The position numbers and the translations under genes are program-made. A stretch of 7,927 bases of DNA from an uncultured Collinsella sp. (GTDB lineage Bacteria > Actinomycetota > Coriobacteriia > Coriobacteriales > Coriobacteriaceae). Shown here piece after piece: positions 1 to 6,987 of this stretch. Position 1 is the first letter of the stretch. Every line of letters starts with the position of its first letter. Where the stretch lies: positions 1 through 7,927 of the forward strand of contig CATZKS010000100.1 of the NCBI GenBank assembly GCA_958421035.1, written 5' to 3'. Below the pieces are notes generated by a model. The model saw only the letters and a program-made list of their open reading frames with translations, searched no databases and was not told the origin of the DNA.

Positions 1-886
1 TGTTGAGATATGCCGTCTGGCGTTCCGAGACAACGAGGTTTTCGAATATTTCCCCGCTTAGGGGGTGGTTCATGAGAGTGCGCTCGTCGTGAATGCCAAG
101 CAGATGGCAAAGTAGTCCCGTGTCGTAGAAGTACAGTTTTGGCGCTTTGGTAAGCCGCTTGCGCATGTTTCCAGCATATGGCTGAAGCAGGAACACCAAA
201 TAGCTTGATTGCAGGATCGAAAGCCACGAGCCGATCGTCGCCGTGGCGACTCCCACATCGGCGGCGAGTCTTGATAGGTTGAGCAGCCCTCCCACGCAAG
301 CCGCGCACAGCCCGATCATTTTTCTAAAGGAGCTCAGGTTGCGCACGTCGAGAAGGCCGCCCGCGTCGCGTTCCACATAGGTCATAAGGTAATTTTGGTA
401 GAACATATCGGTGGGGATGCCCGCATCATATATGCGCGGGTATCCCCCGCGAATCAGGTAGGTGTCAAGCGAGATTTGCGTATCGTTGAGCTCCTGGTAG
501 GAGAGAGGCAGGAGTTTGAGCATGCCGACGCGCCCGGCAAGCGATTGCTGGATGTTGTGCATGAGCAAAAAGTTTTGCGAGCCGGACAATACATACTGGC
601 CGGTCCTTCCGCGTTCGTCGGAGGCGACCTGAATCATGCTGAACAGCTCCGGTGCATATTGGGCCTCGTCGATGATCAGATGATCGGGGCGCCTGCTGAT
701 AAAGCCGACGGGGTCATCGAGTGCGGCGCGACGGACTTCCGGGTTTTCGAGGTTGAGATATTCATATTCAGGAAAAACGGCCTTGATGAGAGTTGACTTG
801 CCGCTTTGGCGTGGCCCCGTAAGCGAGACGACGGGAAACCATTCTGACATGTCGCGTAGCTTCTGGGCCATGGTTCGCTCAATCAT
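1..886 (-). CDS. AAA_14/DUF4143-family ATPase, C-terminal part missing (window edge)
   Basis: Reading the minus strand from ATG at 886-884 gives 295 uninterrupted codons that run off the window start. A Walker A motif, GPRQSGKST, lies at residues 24-32. Walker B, LIIDEAQ, is at 70-76. A sensor-like strand YVLSGSQNFLLM is at about 98-109, followed by SLAGRVGMLKLLPLSYQEL (115-133), a signature of the AAA_14 plus DUF4143 ATPases. The DUF4143 part follows, with RGGYPR (146-151), YVERD (169-173), a winged-helix-like stretch near 200-220 and a KLYFYDTGLLCHLLG motif. Family members are usually about 380-430 residues, so roughly the last quarter is outside the window. GAAGGG (895-900 on this strand) lies 8 bases before the ATG. 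The biochemical role of the family is not settled; it is a soluble P-loop ATPase often found as an accessory gene. It is divergent from mfd and visibly less GC-rich than its neighbours, which suggests acquisition by transfer (inference). Confidence 0.93.
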   Translation of the reverse strand, partial: MIERTMAQKLRDMSEWFPVVSLTGPRQSGKSTLIKAVFPEYEYLNLENPEVRRAALDDPVGFISRRPDHLIIDEAQYAPELFSMIQVASDERGRTGQYVLSGSQNFLLMHNIQQSLAGRVGMLKLLPLSYQELNDTQISLDTYLIRGGYPRIYDAGIPTDMFYQNYLMTYVERDAGGLLDVRNLSSFRKMIGLCAACVGGLLNLSRLAADVGVATATIGSWLSILQSSYLVFLLQPYAGNMRKRLTKAPKLYFYDTGLLCHLLGIHDERTLMNHPLSGEIFENLVVSERQTAYLN

Positions 887-912
887 TTTTAACGCCCTTC
901 GTGTCTAGCATC

Positions 913-1018
913 GCATGCTCGTAGGCATGCTTTTGGTTTGAAAGTCTCGTACCGAGTTTGTCGGTATCTGCCGGGTTTCGTGGCAGGTCTTTGGGATTTG
1001 CCACATCGGCAAGGCAAA
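913..1018 (-). repeat. Cluster of four small inverted repeats in the ATPase 5' leader
   Basis: Four stem-loops follow one another in about 105 bases directly upstream of the ATPase start. They are GCATGC (913-918) with GCATGC (925-930); TACCGA (950-955) with TCGGTA (961-966), loop 5; CTGCC (968-972) with GGCAG (982-986), loop 9; and TTGCC (998-1002) with GGCAA (1008-1012), loop 5. For the last one, TTTGCC (997-1002) can instead pair with GGCAAA (1013-1018), so two exclusive folds exist. The stems are short, but four in a row is more than I expect by chance. If the ATPase promoter lies upstream of 1018, all four would be in its mRNA leader; otherwise they could be protein-binding sites. The strand given is the one of the ATPase transcript; the DNA symmetry itself has no strand. 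Confidence 0.45.
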
Positions 1019-1079
1019 AAACCATAATTACTAACTAGAAGTTACCACAACTGTAAAGTAGAAATTGCCATAATTGCAA
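998..1079. promoter_or_regulatory. Array of 15-bp dyad sites (TTRC-N7-GYAA), probable operators
   Basis: Two copies of a 15-bp dyad sit exactly 23 bp apart: TTACCACAACTGTAA (1042-1056) and TTGCCATAATTGCAA (1065-1079). The arms differ at one position in each half, and the change keeps symmetry: TTAC pairs with GTAA, TTGC with GCAA. A third site at 998-1012, TTGCCACATCGGCAA, matches each of them at 11 of 15 positions. A degenerate copy with the intact core CCATAATT lies at 1019-1033, again 23 bp before the next. The surrounding unit is also repeated (1035-1057 and 1058-1080). Symmetry-preserving differences and regular spacing are what a dimeric DNA-binding protein's sites would show. Placement between divergent genes suggests control of the ATPase, of mfd, or of both. 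The regulator is not in the window. Confidence 0.5.
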
Positions 1080-1233
1080 AGTAATGCAGGTAGAAGCTGG
1101 TAATTGGTGCTGTCCGATCAGGCTGTTTTGTGCCGAGGGCGTTCGGGCATGCGCGTTTTGGGGTAGCTGTTCGGCGCGCGCTGGCGTGCCCACCTCATGC
1201 GTTACCATGACAGGCAACGAAATCCGCCGCATA

Positions 1234-1261
1234 CCCGCCGAGCTTGCCCCGGCGGGCTTTT
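1234..1261 (+). terminator. Intrinsic-terminator-like hairpin just upstream of mfd
   Basis: CCCGCCG (1234-1240) pairs with CGGCGGG (1250-1256) as a 7-bp all-GC stem with a 9-base loop, followed by C and TTTT (1258-1261). The T-run is short, so termination may be partial. No plus-strand gene ends before it within the window. It may be left from a neighbour displaced by the ATPase DNA, or it may be an attenuator in the mfd leader. Only 14 bases separate it from the mfd ribosome site, too few for another promoter. Confidence 0.5.
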
Positions 1262-1275
1262 GGCGTTGCAATGCC

Positions 1276-1280
1276 GGAGG
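1276..1280 (+). promoter_or_regulatory. mfd ribosome-binding site
   Basis: GGAGG, six bases before the ATG at 1287. It decides the start: the same frame is open back to an ATG at 1197, but that one has no ribosome site and its 30 extra residues would cross the terminator-like hairpin and do not resemble Mfd. Confidence 0.85.
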
Positions 1281-1286
1281 AACAGC

Positions 1287-4200
1287 ATGCTCATTCACCG
1301 TATAGCCGCGCAGCTCTACACTGCCGAGGCCTTGCAGACCGTCGAGGCCGGGCTCGATGCCGGCGAGGACGTGACACTGGCAGTGTCGCAGTCGGGCCGT
1401 ACGCTTATGGCGGCCGCCCAGTTTGCGCGCCGTCCGCGCCCGACGGTCTACATTGTGAGCGGCGAGGACGCGGCCGATCGCGCCGCGCGTAGCCTTGCCG
1501 CCTACGTGGGCCTGGCGCACGTGTGCCGTTTTCCCGAGCGCAAGGACTATCCGTGGCGCGAGCAGGCGCCCGACGACGCCGTGGTGGCGCAGCGCTGCGA
1601 GGCGCTCGGGCGCATCGTGCGCGGCGACAGCTGCATTATGGTTGCCTCGGCCCGCGCGTTGCTGCGTTGTGTGCCGCCAGTCGAGAGCCGCTACTGGGAG
1701 TCCACGACCTTCGCGGTGGGCGAGGAGATTCCTTTTGACGAGGTGCCGCAGCGCCTGGTGGGCATGGGCTACACCAATGCCGGCGCCGCCGACGCGCCCG
1801 GCCTGTTCCGTGTGTACGGCGACACCGTCGAGGTGTTCCCCGCGCAGGAAAAAGCGCCCGTGCGCATCGAGTTCTTCGGCGACGAGATCGATCGCATCCG
1901 CCGCATGGTGAGCTCAACGGGGCAGACCATCGGCAACGAGGACAGTATCGAGATTTTCCCCTGCCGTGAGCTGGCGCTTACCGACGAGGCCGTCCACAAC
2001 ATGCATGTGGCGCTCTATCGCGCTAGCCAGGACGACAGCAAACTGGCCGCATTGCTCGAGATGGTGGATGCGCGCATCGTCACGCCCGAGCTCGACCGCT
2101 TTTTGCCGGTGATGTACGGCCAGACCGTGAGCCCGCTGGCGCACGTGAGCGGCAAGGCGCTCGTGGTGCTGTCCGAGCCGCGCTCGCTGTTCGACGACTG
2201 CCTGCGTGCCTACGAGGATATCGAGGCGCGTGCCAGCGAGGCGGGGATTGACCGACTGGGTGGCCTGTATGTACGTGCCCAGCAGCTCGATTTTGGTGCT
2301 CAGCAGCGCCTGAACTATGTGAGCCTGATTCGCGCCGGCGGCGCGGTGACGGCGGAGCTCAAGATTGAGCAGCCGGCCATCGCGGGCTCGGACAATCGCT
2401 TTATGACGCGCATTCAGGAAGTCGTAGGCAAGCGCTACGCCTGCGTGTTTGCCATTCCCGATCGTGGCGCGCGCGAGTCGATGGAGCTCACCTTTGGCGA
2501 CGAGGGCATCACCTTTGAGGAATCGCTGACGGCAGCGCCCGAAAACGCCGGCGTCATTGGCGAGCGCGTACGCGTGGCAGCGGCAGATTCTGCCGACCGT
2601 GCTGCCCGCCAGGAGGCCCATGCTTCCATTCGCGAGCGCCGCGCCGACGCACTCAACGCCCGCTCGCTCGAGGCGGGCGCGGCCCAGGCTGCCGCCGGCG
2701 CCGCCGTGCCCACCATCTCGCGCGGACGCGTGACCTTTGTCGATGCCGCCTTGCCGCAGGGCGTGGTGGTGCCCGATGCCAACTTGGCCGTGTTCTCGAT
2801 CGCCGACCTCAACGCCCGCATGGACGCCAAGCGCGCGCGCAGCCGCCGCAAGGTGGACATTACGCAGATCACGTTCCCGTTTAAGCCGGGCGACTACGTG
2901 GTGCACGCCACTCACGGCATCGCACTCTTTAGCGAGATCGCGCGCCAAGAAGTGGGCGGCAAGGAGCGCGACTACTTTTTGCTGGAATATGCCGACGGCG
3001 ACAAGCTCTACGTGCCGCTCGAGCAGGTTGACCGCATCACGCGCTATGTTGGCCCCGACGGCGACAAGCCGCGCCTGACCAGGCTCAACACTGCCGACTG
3101 GACGCGTGCCACCAATAAGGCGCGCAAGAATGCCAAAAAGCTGGCGTTTGACCTGGTCGATCTGTATACGCGCCGCTCGTCGATTACCGGTATCGCCTGC
3201 CCGCCCGACACGCCCGAGCAGATCGAGATGGAGGAGAGCTTTCCTTACGACGAGACGCGCGACCAGCTGGAGGCCATCGCCGACATTAAGGCCGACATGG
3301 AGGCGCCCAAGCCCATGGACCGCCTGCTGTGCGGCGACGTGGGCTTTGGCAAGACCGAGGTTGCCCTGCGCGCGGCGTTTAAGTGCGTTGACTCCGGCCG
3401 CCAGGTCATGGTGCTCTGCCCCACGACCATTCTGGCCCAGCAGCACTACGAGACGTTCTTTGAGCGCTTTGCCCCGTTTGGCCTCGAGGTCGAGGTGCTC
3501 AGCCGCTTCCGCACACCGGCGCAGCAAAAGCGCGCGCTCAAGGCGTTTGCCGAGGGCACGATCGACGTGCTCATCGGCACGCACCGCTTGCTTTCTGCCG
3601 ATGTGAACCCCAAGAATCTGGGCCTGGTGATCATCGACGAGGAACAGCGCTTTGGCGTGCAGCACAAGGAACAGCTCAAGAACCTGCGCGAGCAGATTGA
3701 CGTGCTCACGCTTTCGGCGACGCCGATTCCGCGAACCATGCAGATGGCCACGAGCGGCGTGCGCGACATGAGCCTGATTACCACGCCGCCCACCGGGCGT
3801 CGCCCCGTGATCGTGCACGTGGGGGAGTACGACCCCGATGTGGTGAGCGCGGCGATTCGCCTGGAGGTGGGTCGCGGCGGCCAGGTGTACTACGTGTCCA
3901 ACCGCGTCAAGACCATCGACGACGCCGTGGCGCGTGTGCACGAGGCCGCGCCCGAGGCGCGCGTGGGCGTGGCGCACGGCAAGATGAGCCCGCGCGAGGT
4001 CGAGGACGTGATGATCGAGTTCGCGACCAAAAAGATCGACGTGCTCATCGCCACGACCATCGTGGAGAGCGGTATCGACAACGCGACCGCCAACACGCTC
4101 ATCATCGAGGATTCGCAGCGCCTGGGTCTGGCACAGCTCTACCAGCTTAAGGGCCGCGTGGGTCGCTCTGCCACGCAGGCCTACGCGTACTTTATGTTCC

Positions 4201-4919
4201 CGGGCGAGCTGCCGCTCACTGAGGAGGCCACGGCGCGCCTGACTGCACTTTCCGAGTTCCAGGACCTGGGCAGCGGCATGCGCATCGCCATGCGCGACCT
4301 GGAGATTCGCGGCGCCGGCTCGCTTATGGGCGCCGAGCAGCACGGCAACCTGTCGAGCGTGGGCTTTGACCTGTTTACGCAGATGCTGGGCCAGGCCGTG
4401 GCCGAGGCGCGCGGCGATGACGACGCCGGCGTGGAGGCGGCGAGCGTGGGCATCAACCTGCCGGCCGACTACTTCTTGTCCGAGGAGTACCTGCCGGCGG
4501 TGGATCAGCGCGTGCTCGTGTACCGTAAGCTCGCAGCGGCCGAGGACCTGGAGAGCATCGATGAGGTGCAGGAAGAGACCGAGGCCGCGCATGGCGAGCT
4601 GCCGCTGGCGGGACTCAACCTGTTCAATCGCGCACGAATCCGCATTCGCGGCGAGCGCCTGGGGCTCGAGAGCGTCACAGTCAGCGGCGGTCGCATCACC
4701 TTTTTGGGCGTCGACGTGCCCAAAAAGGTGGCCTTTGAACTTAAGACCCGCTATGGCGCGGTGAACTTCCCCAAGAACCGCAAGCTGTCGGTGCCCTACA
4801 AGGCGGGCGCCGGCGCGGGCAGCGGCCTGGGTCGCGGCCTCGACGCCAACGACGGCACCGGCCCGGTGGCCGCGGCGCTCATGCTGCTGCAACAGCTGGG
4901 CGCTAGTGATGATGACTAG
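1287..4919 (+). CDS. mfd: Mfd, transcription-repair coupling factor
   Basis: Mfd is a cytoplasmic DNA translocase. It binds RNA polymerase stalled at lesions, pushes it off, and recruits UvrA to start nucleotide excision repair. The 1210-residue product shows the full architecture. The UvrB-like N-terminal module (about 1-340) includes FPERKDYPWREQAPDD. The RNA-polymerase-interacting CarD-like domain starts near FKPGDYVVHATHGIALF (from about 532). The RecG-like helicase core has Walker A GDVGFGKTE (683-691, K689), DEEQ box (784-787), LSATPIPRTM, and motif VI KGRVGRS (955-961). The C-terminal TRCF domain begins near LPADYFLSEEYLP (about 1056). E. coli Mfd has 1148 residues. The excess is mainly an Ala/Arg-rich stretch at about 431-480 and a Gly/Ala-rich linker near 1173-1190 before an acidic end. 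It is the first gene of a probable operon with the phosphatase and aldolase genes. All key motifs look intact. Confidence 0.98.
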   Translation: MLIHRIAAQLYTAEALQTVEAGLDAGEDVTLAVSQSGRTLMAAAQFARRPRPTVYIVSGEDAADRAARSLAAYVGLAHVCRFPERKDYPWREQAPDDAVVAQRCEALGRIVRGDSCIMVASARALLRCVPPVESRYWESTTFAVGEEIPFDEVPQRLVGMGYTNAGAADAPGLFRVYGDTVEVFPAQEKAPVRIEFFGDEIDRIRRMVSSTGQTIGNEDSIEIFPCRELALTDEAVHNMHVALYRASQDDSKLAALLEMVDARIVTPELDRFLPVMYGQTVSPLAHVSGKALVVLSEPRSLFDDCLRAYEDIEARASEAGIDRLGGLYVRAQQLDFGAQQRLNYVSLIRAGGAVTAELKIEQPAIAGSDNRFMTRIQEVVGKRYACVFAIPDRGARESMELTFGDEGITFEESLTAAPENAGVIGERVRVAAADSADRAARQEAHASIRERRADALNARSLEAGAAQAAAGAAVPTISRGRVTFVDAALPQGVVVPDANLAVFSIADLNARMDAKRARSRRKVDITQITFPFKPGDYVVHATHGIALFSEIARQEVGGKERDYFLLEYADGDKLYVPLEQVDRITRYVGPDGDKPRLTRLNTADWTRATNKARKNAKKLAFDLVDLYTRRSSITGIACPPDTPEQIEMEESFPYDETRDQLEAIADIKADMEAPKPMDRLLCGDVGFGKTEVALRAAFKCVDSGRQVMVLCPTTILAQQHYETFFERFAPFGLEVEVLSRFRTPAQQKRALKAFAEGTIDVLIGTHRLLSADVNPKNLGLVIIDEEQRFGVQHKEQLKNLREQIDVLTLSATPIPRTMQMATSGVRDMSLITTPPTGRRPVIVHVGEYDPDVVSAAIRLEVGRGGQVYYVSNRVKTIDDAVARVHEAAPEARVGVAHGKMSPREVEDVMIEFATKKIDVLIATTIVESGIDNATANTLIIEDSQRLGLAQLYQLKGRVGRSATQAYAYFMFPGELPLTEEATARLTALSEFQDLGSGMRIAMRDLEIRGAGSLMGAEQHGNLSSVGFDLFTQMLGQAVAEARGDDDAGVEAASVGINLPADYFLSEEYLPAVDQRVLVYRKLAAAEDLESIDEVQEETEAAHGELPLAGLNLFNRARIRIRGERLGLESVTVSGGRITFLGVDVPKKVAFELKTRYGAVNFPKNRKLSVPYKAGAGAGSGLGRGLDANDGTGPVAAALMLLQQLGASDDD

Positions 4920-4965
4920 CGAGTCGACGTTGCAAACACCCCATTTGGGTGCTCTGGTTCCATCG

Positions 4966-4971
4966 AAAGGA
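4966..4971 (+). promoter_or_regulatory. Ribosome-binding site of the PAP2 gene
   Basis: AAAGGA, four bases before the ATG at 4976. It decides the start against a TTG nine codons upstream (4949), which has no ribosome site and would add a non-membrane leader. Confidence 0.75.
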
Positions 4972-4975
4972 AAGC

Positions 4976-5839
4976 ATGTTCGGATACATCTATAAGAAAG
5001 ATGTCGCCATTATCGCGGTTGTCCTGTGCCTTTGTCTGGGCGTGGGCAGCTTCTTCGATTATCAGATCTCGAGTGCGCTGTTCAACATCGGCAGCATGTA
5101 CGGTCGCTTTGTCGAGGCGGCCGGCGAGCTGCCGTTTGAGCTGACGGCGAGCGTCGCGGGCGTTATGCTCGTGCGCTCGGCACGCCCCGATTCCAAGACG
5201 AGCAAGTGGCTCGCCGTGCTGGGCGTTCTGATCAACGTGGGCCTGGTCGGCTACGAGATTATCGGATCGCTGCGCGTCGGTGGCAAGCTTATTGCGTTTC
5301 AGCTGGTTCTGACGTTTGTGCTGGTCATCGTCGCCAACCTTATCGTCTATCGCCTTACTCGCACGACCGAGCCCGACGAGCTCACACGCTGGGCGTTGAT
5401 GGTACTGGCCGTGTGGGTCGCTCAGGCCATCATCCTCAACGTCATTGTTAAGCCGTTGTGGTCGCGCCCGCGCATGCGCGTGATCGAGGTCACGCCGGGG
5501 CTCAATTTTCAGCCGTGGTGGGTGATCGGCAATCCCGACAAGTGGACCTATATCGCCGCCGGCGTGATCAAGGACGGGTTCAAGTCGTTCGCGAGTGGAC
5601 ACACCGCGCATGCGGCGATCGGCCTTATGCTCGCCGGGCTTCCCGCGGCGGCCTTTAAGGAAAAACCGTCGCGCCGCCGCGTGGTCTTTTGGACGGCGGC
5701 TGTGGTCGCGGCGCTCGTCGCGTTTGGCCGCATCGTGATCGGTGCGCACTTTTTGAGCGACGTGAGCTGCGGTTTTGCCCTGGTACTGGCACTTGAGTGC
5801 CTTGCCGCGCGCATTGCCTATCCCAACGGCGTACAATAG
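4976..5839 (+). CDS. PAP2-family membrane phosphatase
   Basis: This 287-residue integral membrane protein should remove phosphate from lipid phosphates or pyrophosphates. The substrate cannot be read from sequence; undecaprenyl pyrophosphate or phosphatidylglycerol phosphate are possible by family. The three phosphatase motifs are present: KPLWSRPR (K158, R163, P164); SFASGHT (S207, G208, H209), with Ala where most relatives have Pro; and GRIVIGAHFLSD (R252, H258, D262). H258 is the expected nucleophile and H209 the acid, by family knowledge. Hydrophobic segments lie at about 10-26, 78-98, 104-125, 138-157, 212-226, 234-250 and 264-280. About 42 residues separate the first and second motifs, probably an outside loop. 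The gene starts 56 bases after mfd. A short CACCC/GGGTG hairpin (4937-4951) lies in the gap without a T-run, so co-transcription with mfd is likely. Confidence 0.92.
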   Translation: MFGYIYKKDVAIIAVVLCLCLGVGSFFDYQISSALFNIGSMYGRFVEAAGELPFELTASVAGVMLVRSARPDSKTSKWLAVLGVLINVGLVGYEIIGSLRVGGKLIAFQLVLTFVLVIVANLIVYRLTRTTEPDELTRWALMVLAVWVAQAIILNVIVKPLWSRPRMRVIEVTPGLNFQPWWVIGNPDKWTYIAAGVIKDGFKSFASGHTAHAAIGLMLAGLPAAAFKEKPSRRRVVFWTAAVVAALVAFGRIVIGAHFLSDVSCGFALVLALECLAARIAYPNGVQ

Positions 5840-5884
5840 CTCCGTTTGAATCATCTGGCCGATACCCGGTAAGAGAGGATTGCC

Positions 5885-6910
5885 ATGCTCGCGTTTAACA
5901 ACGACTATTCCCACGGCGCACATCAGGCAGTGCTGCAGGCGCTCGTCGACACCAATATGGAGCCGCAACCCGGCTACGGTACCGATGCGCACACCGAGCG
6001 TGCCGAGCAGCTTATCCGCGAGGCCTGCCAGGCCCCCGATGCCGACGTGTTTTTTCTGGTGGGCGGCACGCAGGCCAACGCGACGGTGATCGACATGCTG
6101 CTTGCGCCGTACGAGGGCGTCGTTGCTGCCGAGACTGGCCACGTCGCCTGCCACGAGGCGGGCGCCATCGAGTTTGGCGGCCACAAGGTGCTCACCATCC
6201 CCGGCTACGAGGGCAAGATGCACGCCGAGGACCTCGAGAACTATATCCAGGTGTTCTACGAAAACGAGAGCTACGAGCACACGGTGTTCCCGGGTGCCGT
6301 GTACGTGAGCCTATCGACCGAGTACGGCACGCTGTACTCCAAGGCCGAGCTTGCGGCGATTCACGCAGTGTGCCAGAAGCGTGAGATTCCGCTGTTTGTG
6401 GACGGTGCTCGCCTGGCCTATGCGCTGGCGGCCGATGAGTGCGACATTACCCTGCCCGAGCTAGCGCAGCTGTGCGACGTGTTCTACATCGGCGGCACCA
6501 AGTGCGGCGCTCTGTGCGGCGAGGCCGTGGTGTTTTGCGGCATGCACGCCCCGGCGCATCCCATTCCGCGTATTAAGCAGCATGGCGCACTGCTTGCCAA
6601 GGGCCGCCTGACGGGCGTGCAGTTTGAGGCTCTTTTTACCGATGGCCTGTATTTTGAGATTGGTCGCCAGGCGATTGAGACCGCTCAGGCGCTGCGTCGC
6701 GTGCTGCACGAGCGCGGCTACCAGTTCTTCTTGGAGACGCCGACCAACCAGCAGTTCGTGATTCTGCCCAACGAGGACATGGCCCGCATTCGCGAGCATG
6801 CGGCGATCGAGTACTGGGAAAAGTACGACGATACCCACACGGTGGTGCGTTTTTGCACCAGCTGGGCCACGACGCAGGAGGATATCGACGCGTTGGCGGC
6901 TGTCCTGTAG
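5885..6910 (+). CDS. PLP-dependent threonine aldolase family enzyme
   Basis: The 341-residue product belongs to the beta-eliminating lyase / low-specificity L-threonine aldolase family (LtaE/LtaA-like), fold-type I PLP enzymes that split L-threonine or allo-threonine to glycine and acetaldehyde in the cytoplasm. Visible signatures are FNNDYSHGAH at the N-terminus, the phosphate-binding GGTQANATV (60-68), TGHVACHEAGAIE with H85 expected to stack on the cofactor, FVDGARLAYAL with D173 and R176, and GGTKCG with K206 as the Schiff-base lysine. Length is normal for the family (about 330-350). AGAGGA (5874-5879) lies five bases before the ATG, 45 bases after the PAP2 stop with no terminator between, so it is probably the last gene of the mfd operon. 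A strong terminator starts 18 bases after its stop. Substrate is uncertain: relatives act on other beta-hydroxy amino acids or as lyases. Confidence 0.9.
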   Translation: MLAFNNDYSHGAHQAVLQALVDTNMEPQPGYGTDAHTERAEQLIREACQAPDADVFFLVGGTQANATVIDMLLAPYEGVVAAETGHVACHEAGAIEFGGHKVLTIPGYEGKMHAEDLENYIQVFYENESYEHTVFPGAVYVSLSTEYGTLYSKAELAAIHAVCQKREIPLFVDGARLAYALAADECDITLPELAQLCDVFYIGGTKCGALCGEAVVFCGMHAPAHPIPRIKQHGALLAKGRLTGVQFEALFTDGLYFEIGRQAIETAQALRRVLHERGYQFFLETPTNQQFVILPNEDMARIREHAAIEYWEKYDDTHTVVRFCTSWATTQEDIDALAAVL

Positions 6911-6921
6911 CCTGATGTAAT
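6893..6921 (+). promoter_or_regulatory. Candidate promoter for the GNAT gene, inside the aldolase 3' end
   Basis: TTGGCG (6893-6898) and TGTAAT (6916-6921) are separated by exactly 17 bases. The -10 matches TATAAT at 5 of 6 positions and is preceded by TGA, giving an extended -10 (TGATGTAAT). The -35 matches at 4 of 6. The expected start, at about 6928-6929, coincides with the first base of the terminator stem. If used, it would give the acetyltransferase gene its own transcript whose 5' end folds into that hairpin. Confidence 0.42.
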
Positions 6922-6928
6922 GACAAGG

Positions 6929-6971
6929 GGCCGCCTTGCGCTGGGTTTGGCGCAAGGCGGCCTTTGTTTTT
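6929..6971 (+). terminator. Strong rho-independent terminator after the aldolase gene
   Basis: GGCCGCCTTGCGC (6929-6941) pairs perfectly with GCGCAAGGCGGCC (6950-6962). The 13-bp stem has an 8-base loop and is followed by TTTGTTTTT (6963-6971). It should end transcripts of the mfd-PAP2-aldolase unit. The next gene's ribosome site begins at 6974, so any transcript for that gene must include or read through this hairpin, unless it starts in the T-run itself. Confidence 0.93.
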
Positions 6972-6973
6972 GA

Positions 6974-6983
6974 GGGAGAAGGG
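6974..6983 (+). promoter_or_regulatory. Ribosome-binding site of the GNAT gene
   Basis: GGGAGAAGGG, with GGGAG 9 bases and AAGGG 4 bases before the ATG at 6988. It rules out an upstream in-frame TTG at 6964, which lies in the terminator T-run, and favours 6988 over the ATG at 6997. Confidence 0.8.
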
Positions 6984-6987
6984 TTGT

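Larger units (their letters stand above)
887..1286. other. Divergent intergenic region between the ATPase gene and mfd
   Basis: No credible gene lies in these 400 bases. The open frames crossing it have no ribosome site, no recognisable protein motif, and overlap the start of mfd or its antisense. From left to right it holds a GCATGC inverted repeat (913-930), two further hairpins (950-966 and 968-986), a dyad array (998-1079) inside an AT-rich island at about 1015-1110, a featureless GC-rich part (about 1110-1230), a terminator-like hairpin (1234-1261), and the mfd ribosome site. The region must hold the promoters of both divergent genes, but no hexamer pair is convincing on either strand. 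Confidence 0.7.

Noticed and set aside
395..796. A 133-codon plus-strand open frame
   Set aside because: It lies wholly opposite the ATPase gene, whose Walker and DUF4143 motifs are unmistakable.
1074..1104. Possible mfd promoter TTGCAA, 19 bases, GGTAAT
   Set aside because: Only 4 of 6 matches in each hexamer and a long spacer; not strong enough to list.
1202..1217. A possible further copy of the TTRC-N7-GYAA dyad (TTACCATGACAGGCAA)
   Set aside because: The spacer is 8 rather than 7, the arms are not exactly complementary, and the site lies far from the array.
1084..1305. Short plus-strand open frame before mfd
   Set aside because: No ribosome site, it crosses the terminator-like hairpin and runs into mfd in another frame; the peptide is Cys- and Ala-rich with no motif.
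1914..4892. A 992-codon open frame antisense to mfd
   Set aside because: It is rich in His, Ala, Arg and Leu, shows no domain motif or ribosome site, and mirrors the GC-biased third positions of mfd on the other strand.
4916..6280. A 454-codon antisense open frame across the PAP2 and aldolase genes
   Set aside because: It covers two well-supported genes, has shadow-like composition and no recognisable family.
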